From: Aphrocallistes beatrix | Lineage: Eukaryota > Porifera > Hexactinellida > Sceptrulophora > Aphrocallistidae | Length of the DNA: 64,000 bases | Assembly (NCBI GenBank): GCA_963281255.1 | Contig: OY725490.1 | Location: 4,278,001-4,342,000, forward strand | Reading direction: 5' to 3' | In this document: piece by piece, positions 19,978-30,713 of the stretch | How the letters are laid out: each line of letters opens with the position of its first letter | How positions within the stretch are numbered: position 1 is the first letter of the stretch | The notes under the pieces: generated by a model | Seen by the model: the letters and a program-made list of their open reading frames with translations, nothing else | Database searches by the model: none | Told to the model about the DNA's origin: nothing | Translations under genes and position numbers: made by a program

Positions 19978-20757
19978 TTGTCAATAAACATCAAGATTGG
20001 AAAAAAGTTGTTCCAAGGATGTTCCACGAATTTTGTCAGTGAAATTTCCCCAAATTTTTACTACTGGGGGCTTATGTCACATCAATCTGAGGTCCACATA
20101 ATTCTACAGGGACAGACAGTAAAATCGCTATATGACATGAATGAAATATTATTCAAGATTTGTAGTGATGCCACCAACCGTGCAGCGAATACACGACTTA
20201 TTTCAGAGCGGCAAATGTTGGAAAACATTTCCGATTTAATCTTATTGCAAGATGTTGCTCCTGCCCACAAGACAAAATTGACTCAGGAGTGGTGTTCAAA
20301 TAACCTAGAATGAGTTTGGGGAGAAAGCCGACTGGTCAGGAAATTCACTGGACCTAAACCCAATTGAAGATCTTTGGATTATATGGAAAGAGAGGGTTAA
20401 TGAGAAGGGTCAGAAGACAATTCGAGACCAGCTATTTGAAAAACTCAAATTAGCATGGCAAGACATAGTCTGTTACATAATTATTTAGAATAGCACTCCA
20501 TTATTATAAACCCCTATTTTTCTGATCATACAGGAAATTTCTTGATTCTGATCGATTGATATTAAAATTTGTTCGGATGGGTCAAACAGGAGCTCATTAA
20601 ACTAGGTCCCAAGGACAATCCCAAAGCTGTAAAAATATTAGAAGCAACTTGGAACCGAATGGAGCCCGGATTTTTGCGTCCTTACTGGGAACCCATGACG
20701 AGAAGATGCTAAAAGGCAATATATAACAATGGATATCCGATAGAATATTAGCAAACA
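19978..20757 (+). pseudogene. Tc1/mariner (DD37E-like) transposase catalytic remnant
   Basis: The first frame contains WGLMSH and LLQDVAPAHKTKLTQEW, the second catalytic Asp box. After a stop and a one-base shift come DWSGNSLDLNPIEDLW, the third acidic box, and LKLAWQDI. Further on, about 20630-20750, LEATWNRMEPGFLRPYWEP and KAIYNNGYPIEY match the C-terminal end of a mariner-type transposase, separated by unrelated bases. It resembles the better-preserved element at 40982 but is much more decayed. Confidence 0.82.
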
Positions 20758-21304
20758 CTATTTACTTTTCAAAATAATCATTTTAACCCAACAATATTGA
20801 GATTAAATTAACTCACACCATAAATTCCAATTCTAAATAATAATGCAACTCCCAATATTTTGGGAAATTTACGTAGTTGCAAACATGCCTGATAGGATTA
20901 GAATTGTTTTGGAAAGGGGGGGGGGTTATTACATAAACAAATGGATACTGTTAGTATCTAGTTATTTCCTCGAAGAGATTTCTAATAATCGAAGCGGTCA
21001 ACACTTTTGTTACAACCTGTCAATTGCAATCGCCAATATCAAACTGTCAAAATGACAATCTCAAGGACTTTTTTTTAATTCACAAATTTATACACAATAC
21101 CTAAAACATTGCAAAGTGAAAAATCAACTCACTCCAAAATAAATGTTAATTAATATTTATTTTGGAGGATAACAAATCCCACCACAATTTCAAAGTTCAA
21201 AGTGCTGTAATGAAACTCTTGTAAGGAGGTTTGAATGTCTTTTTATAGCTGCATTTTTCTTGTGTATAACAAGTACGGTCCCTTCTCCATTGCTGACATG
21301 CATA
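20758..21304. other. No gene recognised
   Basis: AT-rich intronic sequence with a run of ten G at about 20918-20927 and a near-palindrome AAATAAATGTTAATTAATATTTATTT around 21140-21165. The short forward frame at 20843-21055 has no motif. Confidence 0.35.
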
Positions 21305-21507
21305 TGTTACAGTCAAAACGTATAATCAGTTATTATGTATAATACCTGAAATTTTCAGGTATTATCATAACAACTGAAAATTTGCTTCATATTTTAGACA
21401 AATTAACTGAAATGGAACAGCATAGTTATGAATAATGAGAAAGTTCATTGTAACATGAGTAACAACAGATAAAAATTGATGGACATACTAGTCGATCATC
21501 AAAAAAT

Positions 21508-22448
21508 CTAACAACAACACGGGTTTTTGTTGGAACAAGTAAGGCTGGAATGGCATCTGGGATTGCAAATCAAACGTGCTTTGAAACACCGACATCTATT
21601 TGTTTTACACCGCTTCGCACCAATACAATTGCATCTTGCAAATCCTTGTCCACCACAGTTGGATTCCTGCTGAACAGCTGTCCGGAGAGAAATCTGTAAT
21701 GACATGTGCAGTGAATTCTGAACCATTATCGCTCTGTTGGATAGTAGGTGCACCTAATAATAAGAAAATATCCAGCAACTGGTATGCGACTTCTGCGGCT
21801 CGTTTCGAGGTGAGAGGCATAAGCACACAGAATTTAGTAAGATGATCCTGATAGTTTATGATCCACTTATACTGTCCATGGCACATCGACTGCATATCAA
21901 CCAGATCAACTTGAGTACGGGAACTGAAGTACTTTGACAGGATTGGTTTAACAACTACACTTTGGTAGTCGTCCTCTTTCTCTTCTTCTGACACTGGATG
22001 CAGAATCACTTGAAGATACTGAGTGCCTCTTGGGTGAAGTTAGCATACTTCTTATTAGACTCTTTTATCATCTCGTCTCAACCACCATGACCTGTAGCAA
22101 TGTGGGCATGCTTGATGACATCAAAGTTTCTTCAATTGACACGGAATAGAAGATATCTTCATTATCTTCACGTTTACGGATGAACTTCTCAACATAGCCA
22201 CACTCAAGGACTTCATACTTCTCCAGCAAATAATACTTGTGTGGCGTCTTCTTGGTAGTAGCTGTAGCTTCAAGGAGCTGGCTGATGATGTTCTGGTATT
22301 CTTCTTTAGGCAGCAGAACAAGTTTGTTTTCTTCATAACTCTTATAGAGTTGTTGTCTGAAATGTGCTTCAATATCAAGTTCCATTATTGAAACGTGAAG
22401 AGATATAATTTCAATACATAGTTTAATGAGTGACAAGTGGGAAGCCAA
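21508..22448 (-). pseudogene. KRBA2-like integrase, broken into several frames
   Basis: Read on the minus strand. An N-terminal region includes KEEYQNIISQLLEA and KYYLLEKYEVLECGYVEKFI. A shifted frame near 22100-22050 gives HAHIATGHGG and later CIQCQKKRKR, the HHCC zinc domain. Next is the integrase core with VDMQSMCHGQYKWIINYQDH and SDNGSEF, holding two catalytic Asp regions. Last is a Cys-rich tail (CNCIGAKRCKTNRCRCF...CNPRCHSS). Length and order match KRBA2-like integrases, which are transposon-derived genes common in arthropod annotations. The third acidic residue is lost among the shifts between 21605 and 21753. Confidence 0.88.
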
Positions 22449-23214
22449 CTATCTTTGTTATCCTTTCTTCGTAGTTATAATGTACACCACATTGGGCTTT
22501 TTGCTGGAAATAAGGTGAAATTTTCAATTCCTCAGTATTGTATTTCATCATCATCATTGAATTTGCCATCGTTTCAAACCTAGATATAGTATGTAATTTC
22601 ATTCTGGTTGAACAAGTGTATTGGTTGTTATGGTAATGTTGTGTGAATTATCAAAATTGATCAAGTTTCATTGTTATATTTTTAGCACTTGTAACTTAGA
22701 AGGCTGAATTCTTTTAATGCATCCTCAAACATTTATATTTCAAGTAGCAAATTTAAATCTTGAATGCCATTTGTTTTGTTTGTTTCTTTTCTACAATAGA
22801 TAAAATCAATGTGACATCTTAAAAAGACGATTTTTCGGCGTGCACAGCATATTTTGTTCGAAACTTATCGGCGTTCCGTTGCGTGAATTCTCAATTGTTT
22901 TTAAATGGAGGTTATAAAATAGTACTTTAAGACCCGCCGGAGGGCGCTCAAAGTATCAAACTTTCATTTGAACTTTTGTAACTTTACCCGTGAACACCTT
23001 GCCAGAAAAATGTCATTTTCTCACAATACACGAGATATCTTTTCACCACTGATGTGTAATAACGCTTTTATCCTCAATGTCTATAAATCTATGAAACCTA
23101 TCCTATAGGTTAATAATACATTATGTATCTCTATCTTGCATAGTTTTCCTACTTCCATTTCACCCCCCCAAATGCCCACTGTGTACACTTTCTCAACATT
23201 TTTTACTATACTGT
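22449..23214. other. Interior of Ginger-like element, no frame
   Basis: Lies between the integrase start and the right inverted repeat. It should hold the promoter and leader of the transposase on the minus strand. No motif or open frame stands out. Confidence 0.4.
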
Positions 23215-23383
23215 TCTATTTCAGTTAATATGTCTAAATACGAAGCGAATTTTCAGTTGATATGTATAATCCCTGAAATTTCCAGGTATTATGTATAATG
23301 CCTGACTGAATCAATTATTATACATAATACCTAAAATTTCAGGTATTATACATAATAACTGATCATACGTTTTAACTGTCACA

Positions 23384-24384
23384 TATATACACATGCTCAA
23401 AATGTATTCATCAAAATGAAATAACCAAATTCACAAGTAATTGCAGTTAAAACCAACGATTTTAGAATTTAATTACGTCATTATTACTTTGTATTTCAGA
23501 ACTTCAGCACGAAGTTACCTAAAGCTACGGAACCAGTATGCTGGTATCTACTAAGTGGTATATATAACGTATGACAATAATCTGAATTCAGGGAAATAAT
23601 GAACTTTAATAGAAGAATGGCTCGATGATTTATATGCTTAAATTTCATGTAACAAAATGTGTTGATCTTTTTCAAAAGTCTAATCGAGAATATTCATGCC
23701 TAGCAATAAACGAAACGAAAACCTCTATTTCAATATCTTTGATGCTTTTGCATACAATTCACATATTAATTTCTGGTCATGTTGGTTGGTTTTATGATGG
23801 CTGATTCTCAATATATACAGATCTAAACATTCTATATTTCTACAAATTTATAGTGTTCGAGGAAAATGTGTGAGCTAATTTTTCCTAGGATTTGAAGACT
23901 CTGGGAAGATAACTTGAAAAGCAGTGGGCCCTGATTCACGATTTTCGCTGCGTGCCAGGACACATTTTTTTTCTCAAAACTCACCATACAAAACATATTT
24001 CTAAGTCATAGAATCGAAAAATCTTTTAAAATCATTGAAATATTCGGTTTTACAATATCTAAAGACCATAATAACTAAGATTTTTTGAGTTTCAGAAATT
24101 TTATACCTAAGAATACGGAAATTGGTCATGCTAAGCCAAAGAGATCCAATGAAACTTGAAGAGAAAAGCATCTAAACTGGCGTAAAAATCTTCATTTTGA
24201 GTAAGGAATAAATTGAAACCTCCACCAGAGGGAGTTTAACATTCCGGCCATATCCAGCAGAACGTTTTGTTAGACTTATTTAACTAACTAAGTACTTTTG
24301 AAATGTTCCAATCTAATCTATGCAAACATGTTTCGCTCGCTAGGGTTTAAGCGGCTACGAAGAATGTCCTCTTCCGTCACCCTA
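23384..24384. other. Intronic sequence with a fragment of the foldback repeat
   Basis: Mostly featureless. The segment 23890-24130 (GATTTTCGCTGCGTGCCAGG, AAAATCTTTTAAA, AGACCATAATAACTAAGATT) matches both arms of the foldback at 26275-26765. It is therefore a single-arm copy of that element. Confidence 0.6.
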
Positions 24385-24685
24385 GAAGGCTGAAATTTTA
24401 ATAGAATCTGTATACTAACATACCTCACATATGATGCAACTATCAGCAAAAAATGATGACTCATCACTTTGTTATGACGTCATCATTACTCATCAAAAAT
24501 TTTAAAAATTGACAAATTTGGTGATTTTTCGTGCGATACCGATCAAACATTAAGACAGACGTGTTTAGAGATGTTATTTCCCTTATAATTAACCATTGTG
24601 AACCCAGGCGACCGAAGGGAGCCTCCGGCGGACACAAAGTGTCCGCCAGCCGCGCAGCGCAAGCAAGCGCGAAGCGCGCTTGTCG
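24385..24685 (+). repeat. Dispersed repeat family A, copy 8, truncated at its TA end
   Basis: It starts in the TAGAAGGCTGAAATTTTAAT core and runs to the GC-rich end. The GGCGGACACAAAGTGTCCGCC stem is perfect here (24627-24647) and the CGCGCTTGT terminus is intact. Confidence 0.9.
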
Positions 24686-24752
24686 TACAAATGACGGCAG
24701 CTATTTTGATTTTTATGATTTTAACCCCTTAAGTTTAGAGTAACTAAAACTA

Positions 24753-24960
24753 CAGGGTGTCTCAAAATTATTGCGGGGTTGTAAATACTCAATAACATTA
24801 GAATTAATAGACTTAGAATAACGTTCCATTTACCAATATAATCTCTAACAATTCTATACATTTCTGAATGCGCATTGGCATCCCTAAATACAATCTTTCT
24901 AAAATATCAGGGTCGATTGATGCCCAAGCCGCCTAATTCTGCCCAATTCTTTACGAGTTA
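24753..24960 (-). pseudogene. Tc1/mariner terminal fragment with transposase C-terminus
   Basis: CAGGGTGTCTCAAAATTATTG at 24753 is a typical mariner-type inverted end. Reading away from it on the minus strand gives GMPMRIQKCIELLEIIL, the last helix of a Tc1/mariner transposase. The rest of the element is gone. Confidence 0.7.
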
Positions 24961-25179
24961 TCAGTTGGTTTTACTTATTTGATATCTTTTTAATTATATG
25001 GACCTCATATATTTTTTGGCTCAAGTTTAGGCTCAATAAGAGATTAAATATCGCAAGAATTTAGAAGAAAGACCATTAAAATCCGTTCAAAAGAGATCTA
25101 AACTATTGAAGATGATAATTGTTGTTCATAATGTGGATGGAAAAATTTGAACAGTTTACATAAGTATTTCGCACGTTCT

Positions 25180-25613
25180 GGTGTTTAAATTTCAATAGTT
25201 TTTCCTTGTCATTATGCGAGAAACGTAGGACCACTTTTTCAATATCATAAAATTGTGTTTTATTATTGATTTTTTTAAAACTGACGTTTTTCGTTTTTAG
25301 GTACTTTTATTCAAACTTAAAAATTTTACAATACTTTGTCCTTTTAACTGTATTGGCCAAATAGGGTAGTAAATATGGTCCACTATCGATGATTCAATTT
25401 TGGAAGCATATGGTCCTATATTATGTTCCTTAAAACTGAGTGGAGGAGTATCTACCATTAGATGTTATGCTGGTGAAAAAAAACGACCTTGAGATTTAAA
25501 AAAAATTAGAAATGCAAACCTAAACGGTTCTGCATTCCGCTTAAGATCTTATATATCTCCCAATTTAACATATGCAGCAAGCCAAATCATAGGATTTCTC
25601 GCAGGCGGTATCC
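25180..25613 (+). repeat. Dispersed repeat family B, copy 2, partial
   Basis: Shares GTAGGACCACTTT, TACAATACTTTGTC and GAGTGGAGGAGTATCTACCATTAG-type text with 15735-16140. It ends GCGGTATCC followed by TTTAA, close to the TTAA-flanked family terminus. Confidence 0.72.
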
Positions 25614-26269
25614 TTTAACAGTCAATTTTTTACTTCCATGGCAACTGAAGAATGCAAAATAAAATTCAATAATAATAAAGTGTATGCATATGCCTGCACG
25701 TAGGTAGGTATATGTGTAGATTGGATTGAGTTTTGAAGGCAATGTCAACCTTTGATTCAATAAAGTAGCAAAAACAGCAGAAATAAACTTTTATATTTTT
25801 AAATATCATAATAGTGGGGTTGTAACAGACTTAGTGAAAATGTACTTAATCTATTTCTATGAGCTGGAGCCAAATCTGAGAACCATTTTCTACTATTAGG
25901 TTTCTAAATTTTGATCTTGTCAATTGGTGGCTGTTGGAAAAGGCGAAAAACAGCAAAAATCGAAAATTTTGACAATTTCAAAGTATCATAATAGTATGCT
26001 CAATGCAAAATAAGCTTGTACAAAAGTCACCAACTAAAATACAAGCAAATTAATCGGTGATTCATGTGTTTTAGAACATCCATTAAAATTTCGTCGACTT
26101 TTACAAATGATCTTTAATAGGATTTTATGTGTTGCAGTTCAAGTTTTGCAAAAATTTGCGGAACCCATGGATGATCTTGATCACCAAGTTACATGCCAAA
26201 ATACAGAGTGGCCTATAAGTTCTGTCCCAAGCTTCATTAGGTATAAAATTTTTTATACTAAAACAATCT
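25614..26269. other. Intronic sequence, no gene recognised
   Basis: AT-rich, with two weakly similar segments around 25790 and 25985 (AATATCATAATAGT, CAAAGTATCATAATAGT). The forward frame at 26107-26346 runs into the foldback arm and shows no domain. Confidence 0.35.
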
Positions 26270-26274
26270 TAGTT

Positions 26275-26767
26275 ATTATGGTCTTTAGAGATTGTAATTC
26301 GAATATTCGCAATGAATTTAAAAGATTTTTCGAGTCTAATACCTAGAACTGTGTTTTGTATGGTCAGTTTTGTGGAGAAAATATGTGCCCTGGCACGCAG
26401 CGAAAATCGAGTATCAGAGCCCACTGCTTTTCAAATTATCTTTCTAGAGTCTTCAAATTATAGGACAAATTAGCTCTCACATTTTCCTCAAACACTCAAA
26501 CACTGAATTCAATGGATTTGTTAAATATTTCCATGGTGAATGAAAGGTATCTGGTGCTAAATCGTCATGGAACATCGATTATAGAGACATTTTTTACAGA
26601 AGCAGTGGCCCTGATTCTCGATTTTCGCTGCGTGCCAGGACACATATCTTCTCCACAAACCTCACAATACAAAACACAGTTCCAGGTCTTAGACTCGAAA
26701 AATCTTTTAAAGTCATTGAGAATATTCGAATTACAATTTCCAAAGACCATAATAACTAAGATTGTTT
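26275..26767. repeat. Foldback element, arms about 160 bp
   Basis: The left arm (about 26275-26432) and right arm (about 26603-26765) are inverted copies, sharing GATTTTCGCTGCGTGCCAGG, TTTTCGAGTCTAAT and CTTAGTTATTATGGTCTTTA. The loop is about 170 bp. Similarity is high but not perfect. Open frames in it are mirror images of each other and not genes. Single-arm relatives occur at 23890-24130 and 35940-36060. Confidence 0.85.
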
Positions 26768-27149
26768 GAGTTTAAAACATTTTATACATAATGAAGCTTG
26801 GGACAGAACTTATAGGCCATCTAATTTGAAGCAAAATTTAGACACTTTGAGTGGGTCAAATTTAAGGATTTGGGTCAATTAGCTATGGTTGTACACAATG
26901 TACAGTAACACAAAAGATTCCAACTCAAATTAAAAAACACTACTATACTGAAGAGAACAGGAAAAAGGACACTGGAAACTGATGGGCATTGCCACTTGAT
27001 CAACGACGTTAAATCTTTGACTAGACGGCATGATTTTTACTAAGGTGGAAGAGGTTAACCATAATTGAAAACAAAAAGTGATGCTAAAAACATTAAAATG
27101 TAAGGGATAATCAATTTATGTATTGGAATGCATGTCTACATACGTAGTA
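26768..27149. other. No gene recognised
   Basis: Intronic AT-rich sequence without repeats I could match elsewhere in the window. Confidence 0.35.
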
Positions 27150-27480
27150 CAGCACATTGATTAATTATAAGGTAAATGACATCGCTAAATACGTCTTTCT
27201 TACTGTTATAGTCGATACTAATTAAAAATCACGAGACTTTTTATTTTTCATGCATAATGATGATAGTTGTATCATACGCGAAAAATATTATATACGCATT
27301 CTATTAAAATTTCAGCCTTCTATCACATAAAATGGCTGTTTTAGTCGAAAAACTGAAATTTATAAATAGAAATATATATATATATATATATGTATATAGT
27401 GTAACAAATTGATTGATGAAACTGCCAGGAACAGAAAGATGATTTTTTGGCATGTCTATTGACTGTGTCTCCACTAAGTT
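27150..27480. repeat. Dispersed repeat family A, copy 9, rearranged
   Basis: The first part (27150-27375) is a reverse fragment (CACATTGATTAATTATAAGG to AATGGCTG). After a TATATA tract, a forward fragment begins (GTAACAAATTGATTGATGAA to CACTAAGTTCTGA). Two ends of opposite copies meet at the microsatellite, as also seen at 28826. Confidence 0.75.
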
Positions 27481-27495
27481 CTGAATAGATTAATA

Positions 27496-27720
27496 CAGGG
27501 TGTCTCAAAAGTTTTGCAACAAAATTTCAAATATAATAAAGTACCCCAAATAATTGTAATGAGTTTAAATTTTGAATATAAATAATCAACTAGACTTAAA
27601 TATCTGAAATAAATGTAGAAATAAATTTCTCCGCATTCAAATCTATTCCCTCTTGCCTTCAGACAACTTCTCACTCTATCTGGAAACAAATTGCAAGCCC
27701 GAGTCACTTCTACTTGGTCT
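27496..27720 (-). pseudogene. Tc1/mariner terminal fragment with transposase C-terminus
   Basis: The inverted-end motif CAGGGTGTCTCAAAAGTTTTG at 27496 is followed on the minus strand by RVRSCLKARGNRFECGEIYF, the C-terminal end typical of Tc1/mariner transposases. The catalytic domain is missing. Confidence 0.75.
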
Positions 27721-28184
27721 AAATTAGACCAAGCTAATGCCCCTCTAAGTCCTAGAATGTTGCCATACGATCAATTGTTCACTAATGCCTCCAATCTAAC
27801 CCATAAACAAACTGTTACAGATATTATAATTTCGATTTTAAAATTCATATTCTACACTTTCGAATTACTCAGGTTAGATGATTTATTCATTTCCAAGGTG
27901 AAGATTCATCAAACTGTGCCAATCCTCGTCATCATGCCTCTCGGTAATGGGAGTGAAAAGTGGCACAAAGTGACATATATTGATAATAATTCAACTTATG
28001 AATGAGTATACCAATAGAAGGCTACAAACCTGAGTAATTCAAATGTGTAGAATATGAATTTGAAATCGAAATTACAGTACCTGTTACATTTTGATTACAT
28101 TTTTCTCCATGAATAGACCCACTTTATAACTAGTTATGATGGAAAATAGTAAGGATTTCAGATACTTTTGTCCGGTGAGAGTAT
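27721..28184. repeat. Degenerate copy of the GGACAAAAGTATTCG MITE family
   Basis: Contains TTCGAATTACTCAG, GTGCCAATCCTCG, CACAAAGTGACATATATTG and ends GATACTTTTGTCCGG (about 28160-28174). These follow the order seen in the elements at 32164 and 35132. The left end is lost. Confidence 0.6.
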
Positions 28185-28413
28185 ATCTCAAATATGATAC
28201 AACTATCATAAAAAATATGACTCATCACATGTTGAAAAATTGACAAAGATTTATGATTTTTCGAGTGGTATTGATTATAACCGAAAGACAGACGTGTTTA
28301 GAGATGTTATCATACTTATAATTAATCAATGTGAGCCTAGGCTCCCAAAGGGCGCTTTCTGTGGACACAAAGTGTCCGCCAGTACGCAGCGCAAGCAAAC
28401 GAAGCGAGCGTTT
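28185..28413 (+). repeat. Dispersed repeat family A, copy 10, partial
   Basis: Runs from the ATATGATACAACTATCAT core to the hairpin block, where GGACACAAAGTGTCCGCC is intact. The ATGACGTCAT site next to it is deleted, and the GC-rich terminus has several changes. Confidence 0.85.
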
Positions 28414-28671
28414 ATATTCTCCCATTTCGAAATTTTAAAGTCCCGATATATAAGGATTTTAAGTTCAAAATCATCTCGAATATTTTCAGGTAATTGGGAA
28501 AATAATTCATATTAGTCAGTTCAAAATGAAAAAGGAGCTTCTAAAAAGTATATATTAAGAAGTTAGAACAAGGTCTACAACTTTTAAGTTCCAAGTTAGA
28601 ATTTTTGGACGGCATCATATGACTATAAATTCGAAACTTAACATAGTATGTAGAGTAAATATCATTATGAA

Positions 28672-28826
28672 TCACAAGCGCACTTCGCTTGCTTGAGCTA
28701 CGCTGCGGGCCGACACAAAGTTTCAGTCAGAGGCGTCCTTCGGATGCCTAAGCTCACATTGATTAATTAAGTTTAAGGTACACAACATCTCTAAATACGT
28801 CTATCTTACTGCTGTAATGGATATCA
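28672..28826 (-). repeat. Dispersed repeat family A, copy 11, partial reverse
   Basis: Only the GC-rich end and about 100 bp of body remain (GCGCACTTCGCTTGCTTGAG to GTAATGGATATCATG). It meets the start of the next forward copy head-on. Confidence 0.82.
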
Positions 28827-28870
28827 TGACTATTAAAACTCGATTATTGTATATATATATATATATATAT

Positions 28871-28936
<66 letters not shown>

Positions 28937-29427
28937 GTAACGAATTGATTGAAGAAACTGCCGGGCGCAGAAGGCTGATTTTTGGCATGTGGGATTTTGG
29001 CTATGGCTCAAGTAAGTTCTGGGCTCAGAGCAAAATGTCAACTCCTCATGGAATTATGACGTCATTGTCACATTTTTAAAAGTTAAGCAACACAGTTATT
29101 CAGGCATAACTCAGCCATTATAGGAGATAGAAGGCTGAAATTTTAATAGAATCTGTATACTAACATGTCTCACATATGATGCGATTATCAAAAAATGATG
29201 ACTCATCACTTTGTTATGACGTCATCATTACGCATCAAAAATTTTTAAATTCACAAATTTGGTGATTTTTCGGGTGATATCGATTAGCACAGTAGAACAT
29301 ACATATTTAGAGATGTTATCTCCCTTATAATTAATCAATGTGACTCCAGGCGACCGAAGGGAGCCTCCGGCGGACACAAAGTGTCCGCCAGCCGCGCAGC
29401 GCAAGCAAGCGCGAAGCGCGCTTGTCA
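28827..29427 (+). repeat. Dispersed repeat family A, copy 12, with expanded (TA)n
   Basis: A forward copy with the ACTATTAAAACTCGATTA end, a TA tract of about 85 bp (28850-28934, one CGATATA interruption), the full body, two ATGACGTCAT sites and a perfect GGCGGACACAAAGTGTCCGCC hairpin. It is the longest microsatellite among the copies. Confidence 0.93.
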
Positions 29428-29531
29428 CTCGAAAAATCACAAAATTCGTGAATTATTGATGAGTATGATGACGTCATAACAGAGTAATAAGTAATCATTG
29501 TTTAATGAGGAGTTGAAGCATATTTGAGATA

Positions 29532-29719
29532 CAGTCGACTCCGCATATTAGGGTCACTGTTTAATCTGGTCAACCGCTTAATTGGGGACACTTTTAGCAG
29601 GACCTCAATAGCTTTCACACATAGAAGCTAATACAAAATATTTTGGATAATAGGGTTCTCTGCTTAATCGGGTCAAAATATCCTCTGACCGATGTGACTC
29701 TATAAAGCGGGGTCGACTG
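29532..29719. mobile_element. TA-type MITE, CAGTCGACTCCGC family
   Basis: Ends are CAGTCGACTCCGCATATTAG and GCGGGGTCGACTG. The interior repeats the theme GTTTAATC/GGTCAACCGCTTAATTGG. Related copies are at 57001-57190 and, much shorter, 8280-8367. Inserted in family A copy 13. Confidence 0.82.
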
Positions 29720-29955
29720 GATATTAATATACACATCTTTTAGAATTTCAGCATGATATCACCTAAAATGGATGAGTCATATTCGAAAAACTGAAATTTC
29801 TATGCAGAAAAAGTAACATTGATGTCATAATTCCATGATGAGTCAACATTTTCGTCTGAGGTCAGAACTTAGTGGAGCCAAAGCTAAAAGACTCCAAAAA
29901 ATCAGCCTTCTGTGCTTTCAGATTCTAAAATCAATTCGTTACAGATATATGTATA

Positions 29956-30136
29956 CAGTCAGGATCTCTTATTATGAACCACCAGACCAAAAAAGCTGTT
30001 CATAATAGAGATACTTCACATTAAGCGAACTTGATTCAATACAAATCCTATCTAAAAAATGAAATTGGGACCAGGAGTTATTTCATAATAAACGAATGTT
30101 CATATTAAGCGGGTTCATAATAAGCGACCCTGACTG
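29956..30136. mobile_element. TA-flanked MITE, CAGTCAGG family, copy 2
   Basis: A 181-bp element with ends CAGTCAGGATCTC and GCGACCCTGACTG, flanked by TA. The centre has GTTCATAATAGAG and GTTCATATTAAGCGGG motifs. Same length and layout as 9461-9641. It sits in the (TA)n of family A copy 13. Confidence 0.85.
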
Positions 30137-30182
30137 TATATATCCTTACTATTAAAACTCGATTAATATTTATTTATATATA

Positions 30183-30691
30183 CAGTCGACTCTCGTTAAT
30201 ACGTACACCAAGGGACCGTGGAGATTTGTACTCCTTATCCGGAGTACGTATTAACCGAAGTACGTACATAGCTACATTTGTCCAAAATACTTAATATATA
30301 TAGTGATAACTACGCGAGAGTATGAAATTGTACTTGTCAAATAGAGAACTCATTATCCATGTTGTATTAACGAGATTCGACTGTATTTTCATTGAGAAAT
30401 ATCTGTCTAGTATCTATATACGTACATACTACGTACCATATTCAAAGTGCTCGTAGGCACACACCCGTTCGTATTATCCGTGTTCGTATTAACCGATGTA
30501 TTTAGTATTGAAAACGCACTGAAGGGGACCCACAAATCGTACTTATTATCCGATATTTCGTCTTATCCGTGTTCGTGTTAACCGGAGTTCGTTTGTATAT
30601 ATTTTGCCATAGATTAGGTTGGGGAATCAAAACTTGTACTTCTTATCAGATTGTACTCCTTATCCGTGTTCGTATTAACGAGAGTCGACTG
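30183..30691. mobile_element. TA-flanked MITE, CAGTCGACTCTCGTTAAT family
   Basis: Ends are CAGTCGACTCTCGTTAATAC and GTATTAACGAGAGTCGACTG, flanked by TATATA. The interior has many CGTATTAACCG/TTATCCGTGTTCG repeats, giving several alternative inverted pairings. No transposase; pogo-like by its ends and target. Confidence 0.87.
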
Positions 30692-30713
30692 TATATATAT
30701 ATATACTATATAT

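Larger units (their letters stand above)
21305..23383 (-). mobile_element. Ginger-like DNA transposon with KRBA2-type integrase
   Basis: Inverted ends start TGTTACAGTCAAAACGTAT at 21305 and, on the other strand from 23383, TGTGACAGTTAAAACGTAT. Similarity continues about 120 bp inward on the left. On the right it extends about 170 bp because an extra palindromic module is inserted. Each end carries near-palindromes built from TAATACCTGAAATTTTCAGG. A retroviral-type integrase lies between them on the minus strand, with no gag, protease or reverse transcriptase. TGT ends plus a gypsy-like integrase in a DNA transposon fit Ginger/GIN elements. The flanks (CATA, TATA) give at best an imperfect 4-bp duplication. 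Confidence 0.75.
29428..30160 (-). repeat. Dispersed repeat family A, copy 13, reverse, with two MITE insertions
   Basis: The reverse body begins right after copy 12 without its own GC-rich block. It is interrupted by the MITE at 29532-29719 and continues to CAATTCGTTACAG (about 29945). A second MITE (29956-30136) sits in its TA tract before the ATCCTTACTATTAAAACTCG motif shared with the next copy. Confidence 0.85.

Noticed and set aside
28850..28934. Possible CRISPR-like or satellite array
   Set aside because: Simple TA dinucleotide repeat in an animal genome; no repeat-spacer structure.
28844..29041. Frame with a long Tyr-Ile repeat
   Set aside because: Translation of the (TA)n microsatellite of family A copy 12; not coding.
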